Shown here one piece after another: positions 1 through 7,731 of a DNA stretch of 64,000 nucleotides; within the stretch, counting starts at the first letter, position 1, and every line of letters begins with the position of its first letter. The notes below the pieces were generated by a model that made no database searches, was not told the origin of the DNA, and was given only the letters and a program-made list of their open reading frames with translations. The stretch lies in the NCBI GenBank assembly GCA_900320085.1, contig ONRC01000001.1, forward strand, positions 1 through 64,000, written 5' to 3'. This DNA comes from an uncultured Eubacteriales bacterium. GTDB lineage: Bacteria > Bacillota > Clostridia > Christensenellales > Aristaeellaceae. A program made the position numbers and the translations under genes.

Positions 1-1434
1 GACGCCCTTTGGGAAGCCGGTGGTGCCGGAGGTGTACTGCATGTTGCACACGTCGTCGGGCTGCACCTGGGCGGCGCGGCGCAGCAGCGCTTCCTTGGGC
101 GTCCTGCGGGCGCGGGTCAGGAATTCCGGCCAGGTGAGGCAGCCCTGCATGGAAAAGCCCACGGTGACAATGTTGCGCAGGAAGGGCAGCCGCTTGATGT
201 GCAGCGGTTCGCCGGGCTCGGCGCCTACCAGCTCGGGGCACAGCTCCTTGATGATGCCCGCGTAGTCCGAATCCCGCCAGCCCTCTACCAGCACCAGCGT
301 GTGGGTGTCGCTCTGCCTAAGCAGGTATTCCGCCTCGTGGATTTTATAAGCGGTGTTCACCGTCACCAGCACCGCGCCGATCTTGGTGGTAGCCCAGAAG
401 GTGATGTACCACTGGGGCACGTTGGTGGCCCAGACGGCCACCTTGGCCCCCCGCCGCACGCCCATGGCCATCAGCGCCCGGGCGCATTCGTCCACGTCGT
501 CCCGGAACTGGGCATAGGTGCGGGTGTAATCCAGGGTGGTGTAGCGGAAAGCGTACTGGTCGGGGAACTCCTCCACCATCCGGTCCAGCAGGGAGGGGAA
601 GGTTTCCTCGATCAGAATGTCCTTTTTCCAAACGTACTTGCCGGTTTTCCGGTTGTTGTCATACAGTGTATGGCGCACCCGCCGGGGGTCCTTGCCGATG
701 TTCCGGGCCAGGGCGGCGTAATGGGACAGCACCACGTCCGCGTCCCCCAGCGCGCCGTCGCCGGGCGTCCAGTCGAAAGAGAAAAAGCCTTCAAAGCTGA
801 TAGAGCGCAGGGCGGCGAACACGTCCTTTAAAGGTAAATTTCCCTCTCCCAGCAGCTTTTCTTTCATTTCGCCGTTTTCCAGCGTCCCGTCGCACAGGTA
901 CACGTGGCGGATGTACGCGCCCAAATCGGTTACAATCTGCTCCGGGCTCTTGACCGCCGCGGCGGCGGGTACCCGCCAGGCAGCGCCCAGAAAGTCGGAC
1001 GCGAAATCATCCAGCAGCGCTTTCAGGATGCCGGTATCCGCATAAGGCCCGGCACTGGGAACGAGCAGGGACACGCCCGCTTTTTCCGCCACCGGCAGCA
1101 CGGCGCTGATTTTTTCCTCTGCCACATCACCGATTTCCTGCATGGGAATCACCACAAAGGGCGCGCGCAGGTCATGGGCCAGGGCGATCAGTGCAAGGAC
1201 TTCATCGGCCTCCCAATTATCCGACGCTTTGAGGGCGGCGACGGACAGGGCGTCCTCATTCAGCCTGCGCACGGTGTCGTGCAGCCGGCCTGGGGACAAC
1301 GGCGCGCCGGATTGCTCAAAGCGGTTCAGGCTTTCGGTGGAGATTTCCAGCCCGTCGTAGCGCATTTCCTTTGCCAGCGACGCGCATTCTTCCAAAGAGA
1401 AGGGCCAGCCGCCCGTGGAAAAACTCAGCTTCAT
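1..1434 (-). CDS. TIM-barrel epimerase-like / acyl-CoA ligase fusion (3' end outside window)
   Basis: An uninterrupted reading frame runs from ATG at 1434 to the window edge (478 codons seen). Residues about 1-230 look like a xylose-isomerase-type TIM barrel of the sugar phosphate isomerase/epimerase class (MKLSFSTGGWPFSLEE at the start, HVYLCDG near residue 178). Residues about 275 onward are an AMP-forming acyl-CoA synthetase: WATNVPQWY, KIGAVLVTVNTAYK, and the ATP-binding signature YTSGTTGFPKG at the window edge. I checked the frame through the junction (840-600) base by base and found no stop or shift. The ligase half should adenylate a carboxylic acid and load CoA; its sequence is closest to medium- or branched-chain acid ligases by eye. 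The start overlaps the stop of the upstream gene as ATGA, so the two are translationally coupled and share the T-box leader. The TIM-barrel half may be regulatory or catalytic; its substrate is unknown. Confidence 0.8.
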   Translation of the reverse strand, partial: MKLSFSTGGWPFSLEECASLAKEMRYDGLEISTESLNRFEQSGAPLSPGRLHDTVRRLNEDALSVAALKASDNWEADEVLALIALAHDLRAPFVVIPMQEIGDVAEEKISAVLPVAEKAGVSLLVPSAGPYADTGILKALLDDFASDFLGAAWRVPAAAAVKSPEQIVTDLGAYIRHVYLCDGTLENGEMKEKLLGEGNLPLKDVFAALRSISFEGFFSFDWTPGDGALGDADVVLSHYAALARNIGKDPRRVRHTLYDNNRKTGKYVWKKDILIEETFPSLLDRMVEEFPDQYAFRYTTLDYTRTYAQFRDDVDECARALMAMGVRRGAKVAVWATNVPQWYITFWATTKIGAVLVTVNTAYKIHEAEYLLRQSDTHTLVLVEGWRDSDYAGIIKELCPELVGAEPGEPLHIKRLPFLRNIVTVGFSMQGCLTWPEFLTRARRTPKEALLRRAAQVQPDDVCNMQYTSGTTGFPKGV

Positions 1435-2807
1435 ACGGTTTTCTCCTCATAGGCGATTTTGTTCAGGGCGTTCAGATAAGCCCGGATGGCCGCGCCGATG
1501 ATGTCGGTGGAGATGCCCTTCCCGGCGTACACCTTTCCCCCATGCCGCAGCTTCACCAGCGCGTCGCCCATGGCTTCGCGGTTCTGGGTCACGGCGGCGA
1601 TCTGGAAATCGTCCATTTCATAATGGCGGCCAATGATCTGTTCAATCGCCAGGAACGCGGCGTCGATGGGGCCGTCCCCGGCACACAGGCCGGTGAGGGT
1701 TTCGCCGTTCTTGTCCAGCGCCACGTGGGCGGTGGGCGTGATAGCGTTGCCGCTGTTGACCAGATAGCTCTTCACCCGGTAGGTGGGCGGCACCTGCTGG
1801 GCCACGGACAGCACGATGGCCTCCAGCTCGGCCCGGTTCAGAGTGCGGCCCTTGCTTTCGCGTTCGACAGCCTCCTGCACGTGGGCCATGTCCGCTTCGT
1901 CCAGCTCATAGCCCAGGGACGCGATGGCCTGGGCCAGCGTTTCCCCAGCGGGCACATCGCCGTCCTTGGGCGCTTCCGCCGTGGGCAGCACCTTGCCCGG
2001 CGCGGCAGTGAGCAGCCCGTCCAGCTCCCCGGCGGTGCGGTCCACCCGGGTCACGTTCAGGGTGCTTTCCAATTGCAGGTCCGCCCCCCGGGCACGCAGC
2101 AGTTTCGCCATGGCGGCGGCGCTCAGGCCGGTTTCATCGTTATAGGCGGTTTTGATTTCGTCGGCCCCGGCCTGCAAAGCGGCCACAGCGCAGGAAATGG
2201 CCAGGCCCAGGTCGTTGCCGCAGCGCACGGACAGGGGAATATCCCCGGCGGCTGCCTTCGCTTCCTTTACCAGCGCGGCGATTTCTTCGGGCAGGCTGAG
2301 CCCGGCAGCATCCTCCAAGGTCACGCGGGACGCCCCGGCGTCCACAGCGGTTTGAATCGCTTCCTTCATATAAGGGAGCTCTGCGCGGGTGGCGTCGCCG
2401 CAGACAAATTCCACGTCGGGGCACAGGGCCTTCGCGGCCTTTACCAATTCGGCGATCCGTTCAATGGCCTTGGGCGGTTTCAAATGGGCGATGTATTCCA
2501 GCTGCGCGCTGGTCAGCGGCATGGAAATGATCAGCCGGGGCTGCTCCGCGCCCTTGACCGCTTCCCAGGCAAGCTTCACTTCGTCCACCGTAATGCCGGT
2601 GTGAAGGGCCAATACGCCGCGCTTGACCGTGGAGCATAAAGAGCGCATCAGCAGCACGTCCGCTTCCTGGCCGGACAGCTTCGGCATTTCCACGGCGGTC
2701 AATCCCAGGTGATCCAGCTTTCGGGCAGCCTCCAGCTTCTGCCGGAATCCAGCGGCCCGCGCCGCGGGGGTGAGCATCGTTTGATCGGAAAAAGTGACGG
2801 GGCGCAT
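1431..2807 (-). CDS. LeuA-family (2-isopropylmalate synthase-like) protein lacking catalytic residues
   Basis: The 458-residue protein has the layout of an alpha-isopropylmalate synthase: an HMGL-like TIM barrel (about 1-300) and a C-terminal LeuA regulatory domain (about 335-450; GDGPIDAAF, GKGISTDIIGAA). The family's catalytic motifs are broken. The N-terminal LRDGEQ is replaced by FSDQTM, the metal-binding HCHxD is RCGND, and the NGIGERAGN stretch is YNDETGLSA. It is therefore unlikely to perform the normal Claisen condensation, although the leucine-binding domain looks intact. ATG at 2807 is preceded by AGGAGG. It is the first gene behind the T-box leader and overlaps the ligase fusion by four bases. 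Alternative reading: an enzyme with a new chemistry, or a leucine-sensing subunit for its neighbour. Confidence 0.75.
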   Translation of the reverse strand: MRPVTFSDQTMLTPAARAAGFRQKLEAARKLDHLGLTAVEMPKLSGQEADVLLMRSLCSTVKRGVLALHTGITVDEVKLAWEAVKGAEQPRLIISMPLTSAQLEYIAHLKPPKAIERIAELVKAAKALCPDVEFVCGDATRAELPYMKEAIQTAVDAGASRVTLEDAAGLSLPEEIAALVKEAKAAAGDIPLSVRCGNDLGLAISCAVAALQAGADEIKTAYNDETGLSAAAMAKLLRARGADLQLESTLNVTRVDRTAGELDGLLTAAPGKVLPTAEAPKDGDVPAGETLAQAIASLGYELDEADMAHVQEAVERESKGRTLNRAELEAIVLSVAQQVPPTYRVKSYLVNSGNAITPTAHVALDKNGETLTGLCAGDGPIDAAFLAIEQIIGRHYEMDDFQIAAVTQNREAMGDALVKLRHGGKVYAGKGISTDIIGAAIRAYLNALNKIAYEEKTV

Positions 2808-2840
2808 ACAGTCTGTTCCTCCTGTTCAATCATCAATTCA

Positions 2841-2957
2841 GGTAGGAGGTAGGAAGTAGGAGGTAGGAGGTTAAATAGCTACATATAAATTCAGCGAATG
2901 TCGCTCTCCGAATGAAAACACTATAAAAACCTCCTACCTCCTACTTCCTACCTCCTA
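2841..2957. repeat. Palindromic repeat, family A (GTAGGAGG arms), copy 1
   Basis: Left arm 2841-2870 is made of GTAGGAGG/GTAGGAAG units; the right arm 2930-2957 is its inverted complement, with a loop of about 59 bases. It lies between the T-box terminator and the LeuA-like gene, so it would be transcribed as a large hairpin. A second, interrupted copy lies at 13100-13435. Confidence 0.85.
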
Positions 2958-2962
2958 TCTAC

Positions 2963-2997
2963 AAAAAACGTCCCCAAAGCATTTTGCTTCAGGGACG
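2963..2997 (-). terminator. T-box intrinsic terminator
   Basis: Read on the minus strand, CGTCCC and GGGACG flank a hairpin over an A/T-rich loop and are followed by six T. It sits directly downstream of the T-box sequence, as expected for the terminator that uncharged tRNA prevents from forming. Confidence 0.85.
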
Positions 2998-3228
2998 ATA
3001 AAGCATTTCTTTACCGCGGTACCACCCAATTTGCCGCTATTCCAGCGGCCTCTTTGCGGGTTCAGGATAAACCCGTCGCCGTGATAACGGGGCGATCCGG
3101 AACGCCTTACTGAGTATTTCAGGCGTTCAGCTCGGGAGCGAGACCGCTTTACCGCGCAGGATTGGCTTGCACCGTCCGCCAACTCTCTGGCCTGCTTGCC
3201 GGAAAAGCGTAACTCCGTCATAGCGATT
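2963..3228 (-). promoter_or_regulatory. T-box leader, probably leucine-specific
   Basis: The minus strand carries the conserved T-box GGGTGGTACCGCGG (3014-3027) just before the terminator, and a Stem I with AGAGAGTTGG and GGTGCAAGCC distal-loop motifs (about 3160-3195). A helix CGCTTT/AAAGCG and a GGAG/CTCC base frame an internal loop containing GTCTCG on its 3' side. The best specifier reading is CTC (leucine), but GTC (valine) cannot be excluded. The TGGT bulge would pair with a tRNA ending ACCA, which fits leucine, valine or isoleucine. It should switch on the LeuA-like gene and ligase fusion when the cognate tRNA is uncharged. Confidence 0.9.
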
Positions 3229-3235
3229 ACATTAT

Positions 3236-3263
3236 ATTGTACGCGTTCCGCGGTTTTTGTCAA
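3236..3263 (-). promoter_or_regulatory. Promoter of the T-box operon
   Basis: TTGACA (3258-3263) and TACAAT (3236-3241) with a 16-base spacer on the minus strand; transcription would start at about 3229, exactly where the T-box Stem I begins. Confidence 0.75.
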
Positions 3264-3330
3264 GATGAAGCGCTGTTTTTCCATTGTCTGTAGCATATGG
3301 TTCTATTTTTTCCGTTTCATTGGCAGACCC

Positions 3331-3360
3331 TTGACCGGACAGAGGCGGATGGAGTATAAT
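3331..3360 (+). promoter_or_regulatory. Promoter of the sigma/anti-sigma pair
   Basis: TTGACC (3331-3336), 18-base spacer, TATAAT (3355-3360). This is a housekeeping-type promoter. Confidence 0.65.
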
Positions 3361-3450
3361 CAGGGCGAAGGAAAAGCGCTGCCCGGACGGGCGGATTTTC
3401 CGAGAAAAAATTTGCTTTATGTGCAAGAAATGGGAAAGGTATTCCGTTTT

Positions 3451-3969
3451 ATGAATGAGCGGGCACAAAAGGGCCGCATGGACGATGAGCAGTTCGAAGC
3501 GCTCTACACCCGGTACGCCAACGACGTGCTGCGGGTCAGCTTCTTTTATCTGGGCGATCGGCAGCAGGCCGAGGACGTGACCCAGGATGTGTTCGTGCGG
3601 CTGCTGACCCACGCCCCCGACCTGGAGCCGGGCAAAGAAAAGGCCTGGCTGCTGAAGGTGGCCCTGAACCGGTGCCGCGATCTTTGGCGCGCCGCGTGGG
3701 TGAAGCGGGTGGTGCTGGGCAGTCCGGCCATGGAGCTGACCCCCGCGCCGGACGAGCTGAACGAACGGATGGAAAAGCAGGAACTGCTTTCCGCCATCCG
3801 AAAGCTGTCGGCGGATTTCCGCGACGTGATTTTGCTTCATTATTATCAGGGCTACGGCATCGCCGAAATGTCGCAGATGCTGGGGGTGCCGGAGGGCACC
3901 ATTTCCAGCCGCCTGAGCCGGGGCCGGAAAAAATTAGAGGACATATTAAAGGAGAGTGGTTCCCGATGA
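3451..3969 (+). CDS. ECF-type RNA polymerase sigma factor
   Basis: A small sigma-70 family protein of 163-172 residues with region 2 (AEDVTQDVFVRLL) and a region 4 helix-turn-helix (GYGIAEMSQMLGVPEGTISSR). It should direct RNA polymerase to a specific regulon under control of the next gene. Three starts are possible: ATG 3430, ATG 3451, and ATG 3478 (preceded by AAAAGGG at good spacing). I list 3451; the conserved protein begins at MDDEQFEALY, so 3478 is equally credible. Its TGA overlaps the next start (ATGA), the usual arrangement for a sigma factor and its membrane partner. The signal is unknown. Confidence 0.85.
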   Translation: MNERAQKGRMDDEQFEALYTRYANDVLRVSFFYLGDRQQAEDVTQDVFVRLLTHAPDLEPGKEKAWLLKVALNRCRDLWRAAWVKRVVLGSPAMELTPAPDELNERMEKQELLSAIRKLSADFRDVILLHYYQGYGIAEMSQMLGVPEGTISSRLSRGRKKLEDILKESGSR

Positions 3970-4904
3970 AGAACGTGGAAGAAAGGCTGCGGGCCTTGCC
4001 GGACATTGCGGCATCCAGCGGTCTTCAAGCGGATGAACAGCTGAAGCGGAAAATTCTGCGGGCGGCGGAAAGAAACGACCGCAAGCCTGTATTCCAGGTG
4101 AAGCGCCTGGTGCCCGCTTTCTGCGCTTTGGTGGTCTTGGTGGGCGGCATCGCCTTTGCCCTGCCGAGGCTGCAAGGGAATACGAATACCAATATCCAAA
4201 CGCCCCTGATCGAATCCCATCCTGCGGGCACGGTGACCGTGGGCGACAAGCTGGCCCTGGACGTGCCGCCGGGCAGCATCACCATCAAGTCCTCCCGCAA
4301 TCCCTCCTACCGCAGCATCTGGGCCCCCATGAGCGGCGGCAACTTCCCGCTGATCTGCGTGGACGGGCGGTATTATCGGATGCTGACCAACCCCACCTCC
4401 ATTTCTTCCTCCCTGCTGGGGAGCAGCCTGGGCACCGTCGCCACCTTCACCAGCGAACCTGCCCTGGCCGGAAAGAACGGCATCGTTTCCAACGCTGTGC
4501 AGGCGGGTGAAACCGTGTACGCGGTCAGCGGTATGAACGGCGCCATGGCCGCTGCTAACGTGAATGGCCAGACCCGGGTGTTCCAGCGCGTTTCCTTCGG
4601 CGACAGCGCGCTGGTGGGCGGCGAAAAGCTGAGCGACACGCTGAAGGCCTCCTCCGCCGTGGCGCTGGAGCTGTCCGGCGTCGGCGCGATCAACGACCCC
4701 GCCACTGCCCAGCGGCTTGTGGATATCCTGGTCAAAAACGTGTCCTTCCTCCGGGCAGGCGGCAGCGAAACCAACCAGTCCCTGCTGATTCAGTTAAAAT
4801 CCGGGCTGGTGCTGCAAATGGCCGTCAACGGCGAGCGCGTGATCGCCTGCGGTACCTGGGCCTGCCCCGAGTTCTTTGACGCCTTCCAGGAGGCCATGCA
4901 ATAA
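3966..4904 (+). CDS. Membrane-anchored partner of the ECF sigma factor (putative anti-sigma factor)
   Basis: A 312-residue protein with a charged cytoplasmic N-terminus (1-40), one membrane helix around residues 44-62 (VPAFCALVVLVGGIAF) and a large extracytoplasmic domain. The architecture and the four-base overlap with the sigma gene indicate an anti-sigma factor; I see no HxxxCxxC zinc anti-sigma motif. The outer domain has no family I recognise and would be the sensor. The reading frame is open further upstream (to 3672), but that part overlaps the sigma gene and is not needed. The strong terminator after it ends the two-gene unit. Confidence 0.7.
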   Translation: MKNVEERLRALPDIAASSGLQADEQLKRKILRAAERNDRKPVFQVKRLVPAFCALVVLVGGIAFALPRLQGNTNTNIQTPLIESHPAGTVTVGDKLALDVPPGSITIKSSRNPSYRSIWAPMSGGNFPLICVDGRYYRMLTNPTSISSSLLGSSLGTVATFTSEPALAGKNGIVSNAVQAGETVYAVSGMNGAMAAANVNGQTRVFQRVSFGDSALVGGEKLSDTLKASSAVALELSGVGAINDPATAQRLVDILVKNVSFLRAGGSETNQSLLIQLKSGLVLQMAVNGERVIACGTWACPEFFDAFQEAMQ

Positions 4905-4920
4905 TCATAGCTGGCATATT

Positions 4921-4963
4921 ATCGCCGGTGAGAACAGCGCCTGTTCCCTCCGGCGATTTTTCA
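4921..4963 (+). terminator. Intrinsic terminator after sigma/anti-sigma operon
   Basis: ATCGCCGG pairs with CCGGCGAT around a 21-base loop, followed by a T run. Confidence 0.8.
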
Positions 4964-5020
4964 TTCTGAGAATCCATATTGCCATGTATCCTGTTTCATG
5001 TACATTTTTCCCCGAATCAA

Positions 5021-5049
5021 TTGACAAATTTCCATCTTCTGTGTATACT
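5021..5049 (+). promoter_or_regulatory. Promoter of the sugar symporter gene
   Basis: TTGACA (5021-5026), 17-base spacer, TATACT (5044-5049), close to consensus. Confidence 0.8.
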
Positions 5050-5079
5050 CAATAGTAATGAAAGAAAGGATGATGGACT

Positions 5080-6858
5080 GTGAGTCAAGCGAAAAAAAGC
5101 ATTTTTGACCGCCTGCCCAGCCTGATCAAAAAGTCGAACGTGACCCTCTTCCCCGAGGGCGTGATCGGCTATCTGGCTGGCCCCACCCTGGCGCTGGTCG
5201 CCAATTCCGTGCTGGCCAATTACTTCAATAAGTACATGACCGATGTGCTGAACATCAACTCCTGGGCCAGCGAATTCTTCAAATGGCTGCCCGTGGTGTC
5301 GGTCATCTTCGTCGTGCTGGGCAACATCATCGTGGGGCGGCTGATGGACAAGAGCTCCTCCCGCGCGGGCAAAGCCCGTCCCCTGCTGCTGATTTCCGTG
5401 CCCATTTCCTTCCTGGCGCTGCTGATCCTGTTCGTGATTTCGCCGCTGGCGACGGACACCATCAACACCTCCGGCCAGGGCCTGGCGCTGGTGTGCATCG
5501 CCATCGGCTATAACCTGTGGTTCGCCATCGCCTATCCCATGTACTACACGCCCCACGCCGCGCTGGTGAACCTGTCCACCCGCAACAGCAAGGACAGGAC
5601 GCTGCTGGCCACGCTGTCCAACGCCACGGCGCTGGCGGCCATGGGCCTTTCCACCATGATCCTGCCCTTCTTCCTGAGCCTGCTGTTCGTTCCCCAGACC
5701 ACCAACCTGCCCGAGGGCGCGGTGCTGCTGGAAAGCGGCGAATACGCCCTGAACGGCGTGGTGCTCTACGACGCGGTGGCTTCCTATAACCACTGGAAGA
5801 TTTTCGTCATTGCCCTCACCGCCATCACGGTGGTAGGCGCGCTGGTGGAATTCATGTTCACCCGCGAGCGCGTGACCGAGGAATCCATGGACCAGGGCGA
5901 AAACGCCGCCCCTGCGAAAGCCCTGCCCATCGGCCAGCAGGCCAAGATCTGCTTCTCCGATAAGTTCTGGGTCATCATGATGGTGTTCTTCTTCTGCTTC
6001 CAGCTGGGCGGCATGGCGAAGAATGTGAGCCAGCTCTACTTCTGCCAGGCCATGTTCCCCAACGCCGACGGCGTGTACACCATCGCCAACGGCGGCAACA
6101 TTTCCGGCTTCCTGGCTATCATCGGCGCGATTCCCACTGCTGTTGGCATGGTGGCGGCTCCCATCCTGGCGAACAAGATCGGCAAGGGCAAGGCCATCTT
6201 CTGCGGCGCCATCCTGGCCGTAGCTGGCGGTTTGCTGGGCATGATCGCCCCGGCCAACCTGGTGCTGGTGTATGTATCCTTCATCCTCAAGGCCCTGGGC
6301 TCCACCCCCGCCATGTACCTGAGCATGGCGCTGCTAGCCGACGTGCTGGACCACCAGGAAGCCATCCACGGCCAGCGCACCGACGGCCTGACCATGACCA
6401 TCTACGGCGCGATCATGGCCGGCATGACCGGCGTGGCTACCGGCATCCTGAACATCGTGCTGTCCAACGTGGGCTACGCCGCGGACAACATTTCCTCCGA
6501 AGCCATCCGCTCCGCCATGCCCTGGGTGTTCATCGGCGTGGAAACCTTCTGCTATGTGGTGATCTTCGCGTTCTTCATCTTCATGGGTGTGGAAAAGTTC
6601 GGCAAGTTTGACCATGAAGCCATCGTAGCCGACCAGAAGGCCGCCGCTCTGGCCGAAGGCCGCAAATACATTTCCGCCGAAGAAAAGATTCGCCTGGAGG
6701 AAGGCGAGGAAGCCTATCAGGCCGAACTCAAGCGCCAGGCCGACGCCAAAGCCGCCGAGGAAAAGCGCCTCTCCAATCCCGACGAAGCGAAGAAAGACCA
6801 AGCCGTGCGCCAGGAATTCAACGCCCTGCGCAAGGCGCATGGCCGGAAAGAAATCTGA
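5080..6858 (+). CDS. GPH-family (MelB/XylP-like) sugar:cation symporter
   Basis: A 592-residue major-facilitator protein with about 12 hydrophobic segments over residues 25-515. The layout fits the glycoside-pentoside-hexuronide:cation symporter family (DVLNINSWASEF, NIIVGRLMDKSSSRAGKARP, with the conserved loop-2 GRxxDxxxxxxGxxRP pattern). It would carry a sugar or glycoside into the cell with Na+ or H+. The last 75 residues are a highly charged, Glu/Ala/Lys-rich helical tail (EEKIRLEEGEEAYQAELKR), longer than in MelB and probably cytoplasmic. The start is GTG at 5080, behind AAAGGATG. The gene is monocistronic, with its own promoter and terminator. The substrate cannot be told from sequence. 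Confidence 0.8.
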   Translation: MSQAKKSIFDRLPSLIKKSNVTLFPEGVIGYLAGPTLALVANSVLANYFNKYMTDVLNINSWASEFFKWLPVVSVIFVVLGNIIVGRLMDKSSSRAGKARPLLLISVPISFLALLILFVISPLATDTINTSGQGLALVCIAIGYNLWFAIAYPMYYTPHAALVNLSTRNSKDRTLLATLSNATALAAMGLSTMILPFFLSLLFVPQTTNLPEGAVLLESGEYALNGVVLYDAVASYNHWKIFVIALTAITVVGALVEFMFTRERVTEESMDQGENAAPAKALPIGQQAKICFSDKFWVIMMVFFFCFQLGGMAKNVSQLYFCQAMFPNADGVYTIANGGNISGFLAIIGAIPTAVGMVAAPILANKIGKGKAIFCGAILAVAGGLLGMIAPANLVLVYVSFILKALGSTPAMYLSMALLADVLDHQEAIHGQRTDGLTMTIYGAIMAGMTGVATGILNIVLSNVGYAADNISSEAIRSAMPWVFIGVETFCYVVIFAFFIFMGVEKFGKFDHEAIVADQKAAALAEGRKYISAEEKIRLEEGEEAYQAELKRQADAKAAEEKRLSNPDEAKKDQAVRQEFNALRKAHGRKEI

Positions 6859-6877
6859 TCTTTGGATTGTTTTATCC

Positions 6878-6908
6878 CGGGCCGCTGTTACGGCGGCCCG
6901 TTTTTTTT
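6878..6908 (+). terminator. Intrinsic terminator after symporter gene
   Basis: GGGCCGC/GCGGCCC-type stem with a short loop followed by eight T. Confidence 0.9.
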
Positions 6909-6915
6909 GAATGAA

Positions 6916-6949
6916 CAGCCGCCTTCCCCCATGAAGGGAAAGGCGGCTG
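6916..6949 (-). terminator. Hairpin downstream of the amino acid ABC operon
   Basis: CAGCCGCCTT pairs with AAGGCGGCTG around a 14-base loop. On the minus strand it follows the ATPase stop by about 40 bases and has only a weak T tract, so it may be a partial terminator or mRNA 3' end stabiliser. Confidence 0.5.
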
Positions 6950-6989
6950 ACAATTTTCAGGCCAAAAGGTATGCAGGGATTCCATCCTG

Positions 6990-7718
6990 CTAATCCCCCA
7001 GCCCCACAAACGCTTTGACCTTTTCGCTGTCGAACACTTCGTCCGGTTTGCCCTCGGCCACGATCACGCCGTCCTCCATGAACACCACGCGGTCTGCGAC
7101 CTCCCGGGCGAAGTTCATTTCATGGGTGACCACGATCATGGTGCGCTTCTCCTTGGACAAAGCCCGGATGACACCCAGCACCTCCTGGGTCAGCAGGGGG
7201 TCCAGGGCAGAGGTGGGTTCGTCAAAGCACAGGATCTCCGGGTCCATGGCCAGCGCCCGGGCAATGGCCACGCGCTGCTGCTGGCCGCCGGACAGCTGGT
7301 AGGGATACGCCGTTTCCCGGTCGGCCAGGCCCACCTTTTGCAGCAGCTCCCGGGCGTAGGCCGCGGCCTTTTCCTTGTCGCGCTTGAGCACGCAGACCTG
7401 GGCTTCCGTCAAATTCCGCAGCACGTTCATATGGGGAAACAGATTGAAATTCTGAAACACATAGCCCATCTTCAGGCACAGCGTGCGCTGATCCTTCGGC
7501 GCGCCGTAGACCCCATCCTTCACCAGCGGCTGGCCGTCGATCTCGATGGTGCCGCCGTCCACCTTTTCCAGGTTGTTGAGGCACCGCAGCAGCGTGCTCT
7601 TGCCCGAGCCGCTCTTGCCGATGATGGCCACCACTTCGCCCTCGTTCACCTGCAGAGAGATGTCCCGCAGCACGCCCAGGCCGTCAAAGCTCTTTTTCAG
7701 GTTCGTCGCGTTCAGCAT
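6990..7718 (-). CDS. Polar amino acid ABC transporter ATPase (GlnQ-like)
   Basis: A 242-residue ABC ATPase of the polar amino acid uptake family: Walker A GKSGSGKSTLLRCLN (about 34-48), signature LSGGQQQRVAIARAL (about 144-158), Walker B EILCFDEPTSALDP, and H-loop VVTHEMNFA. It powers import together with the permease upstream (13-base gap) and the binding protein upstream of that. AGGAGG precedes ATG 7718. It is the last gene of the three-gene minus-strand operon 9366-6990. The particular amino acid is not determinable. Confidence 0.93.
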   Translation of the reverse strand: MLNATNLKKSFDGLGVLRDISLQVNEGEVVAIIGKSGSGKSTLLRCLNNLEKVDGGTIEIDGQPLVKDGVYGAPKDQRTLCLKMGYVFQNFNLFPHMNVLRNLTEAQVCVLKRDKEKAAAYARELLQKVGLADRETAYPYQLSGGQQQRVAIARALAMDPEILCFDEPTSALDPLLTQEVLGVIRALSKEKRTMIVVTHEMNFAREVADRVVFMEDGVIVAEGKPDEVFDSEKVKAFVGLGD

Positions 7719-7731
7719 GGCTTCTCCCTCC

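Noticed and set aside
2841..2957. CRISPR-like array suggested by repeated GTAGGAGG units
   Set aside because: Units are directly adjacent with no spacers and form one inverted pair; no cas genes are present anywhere in the window.
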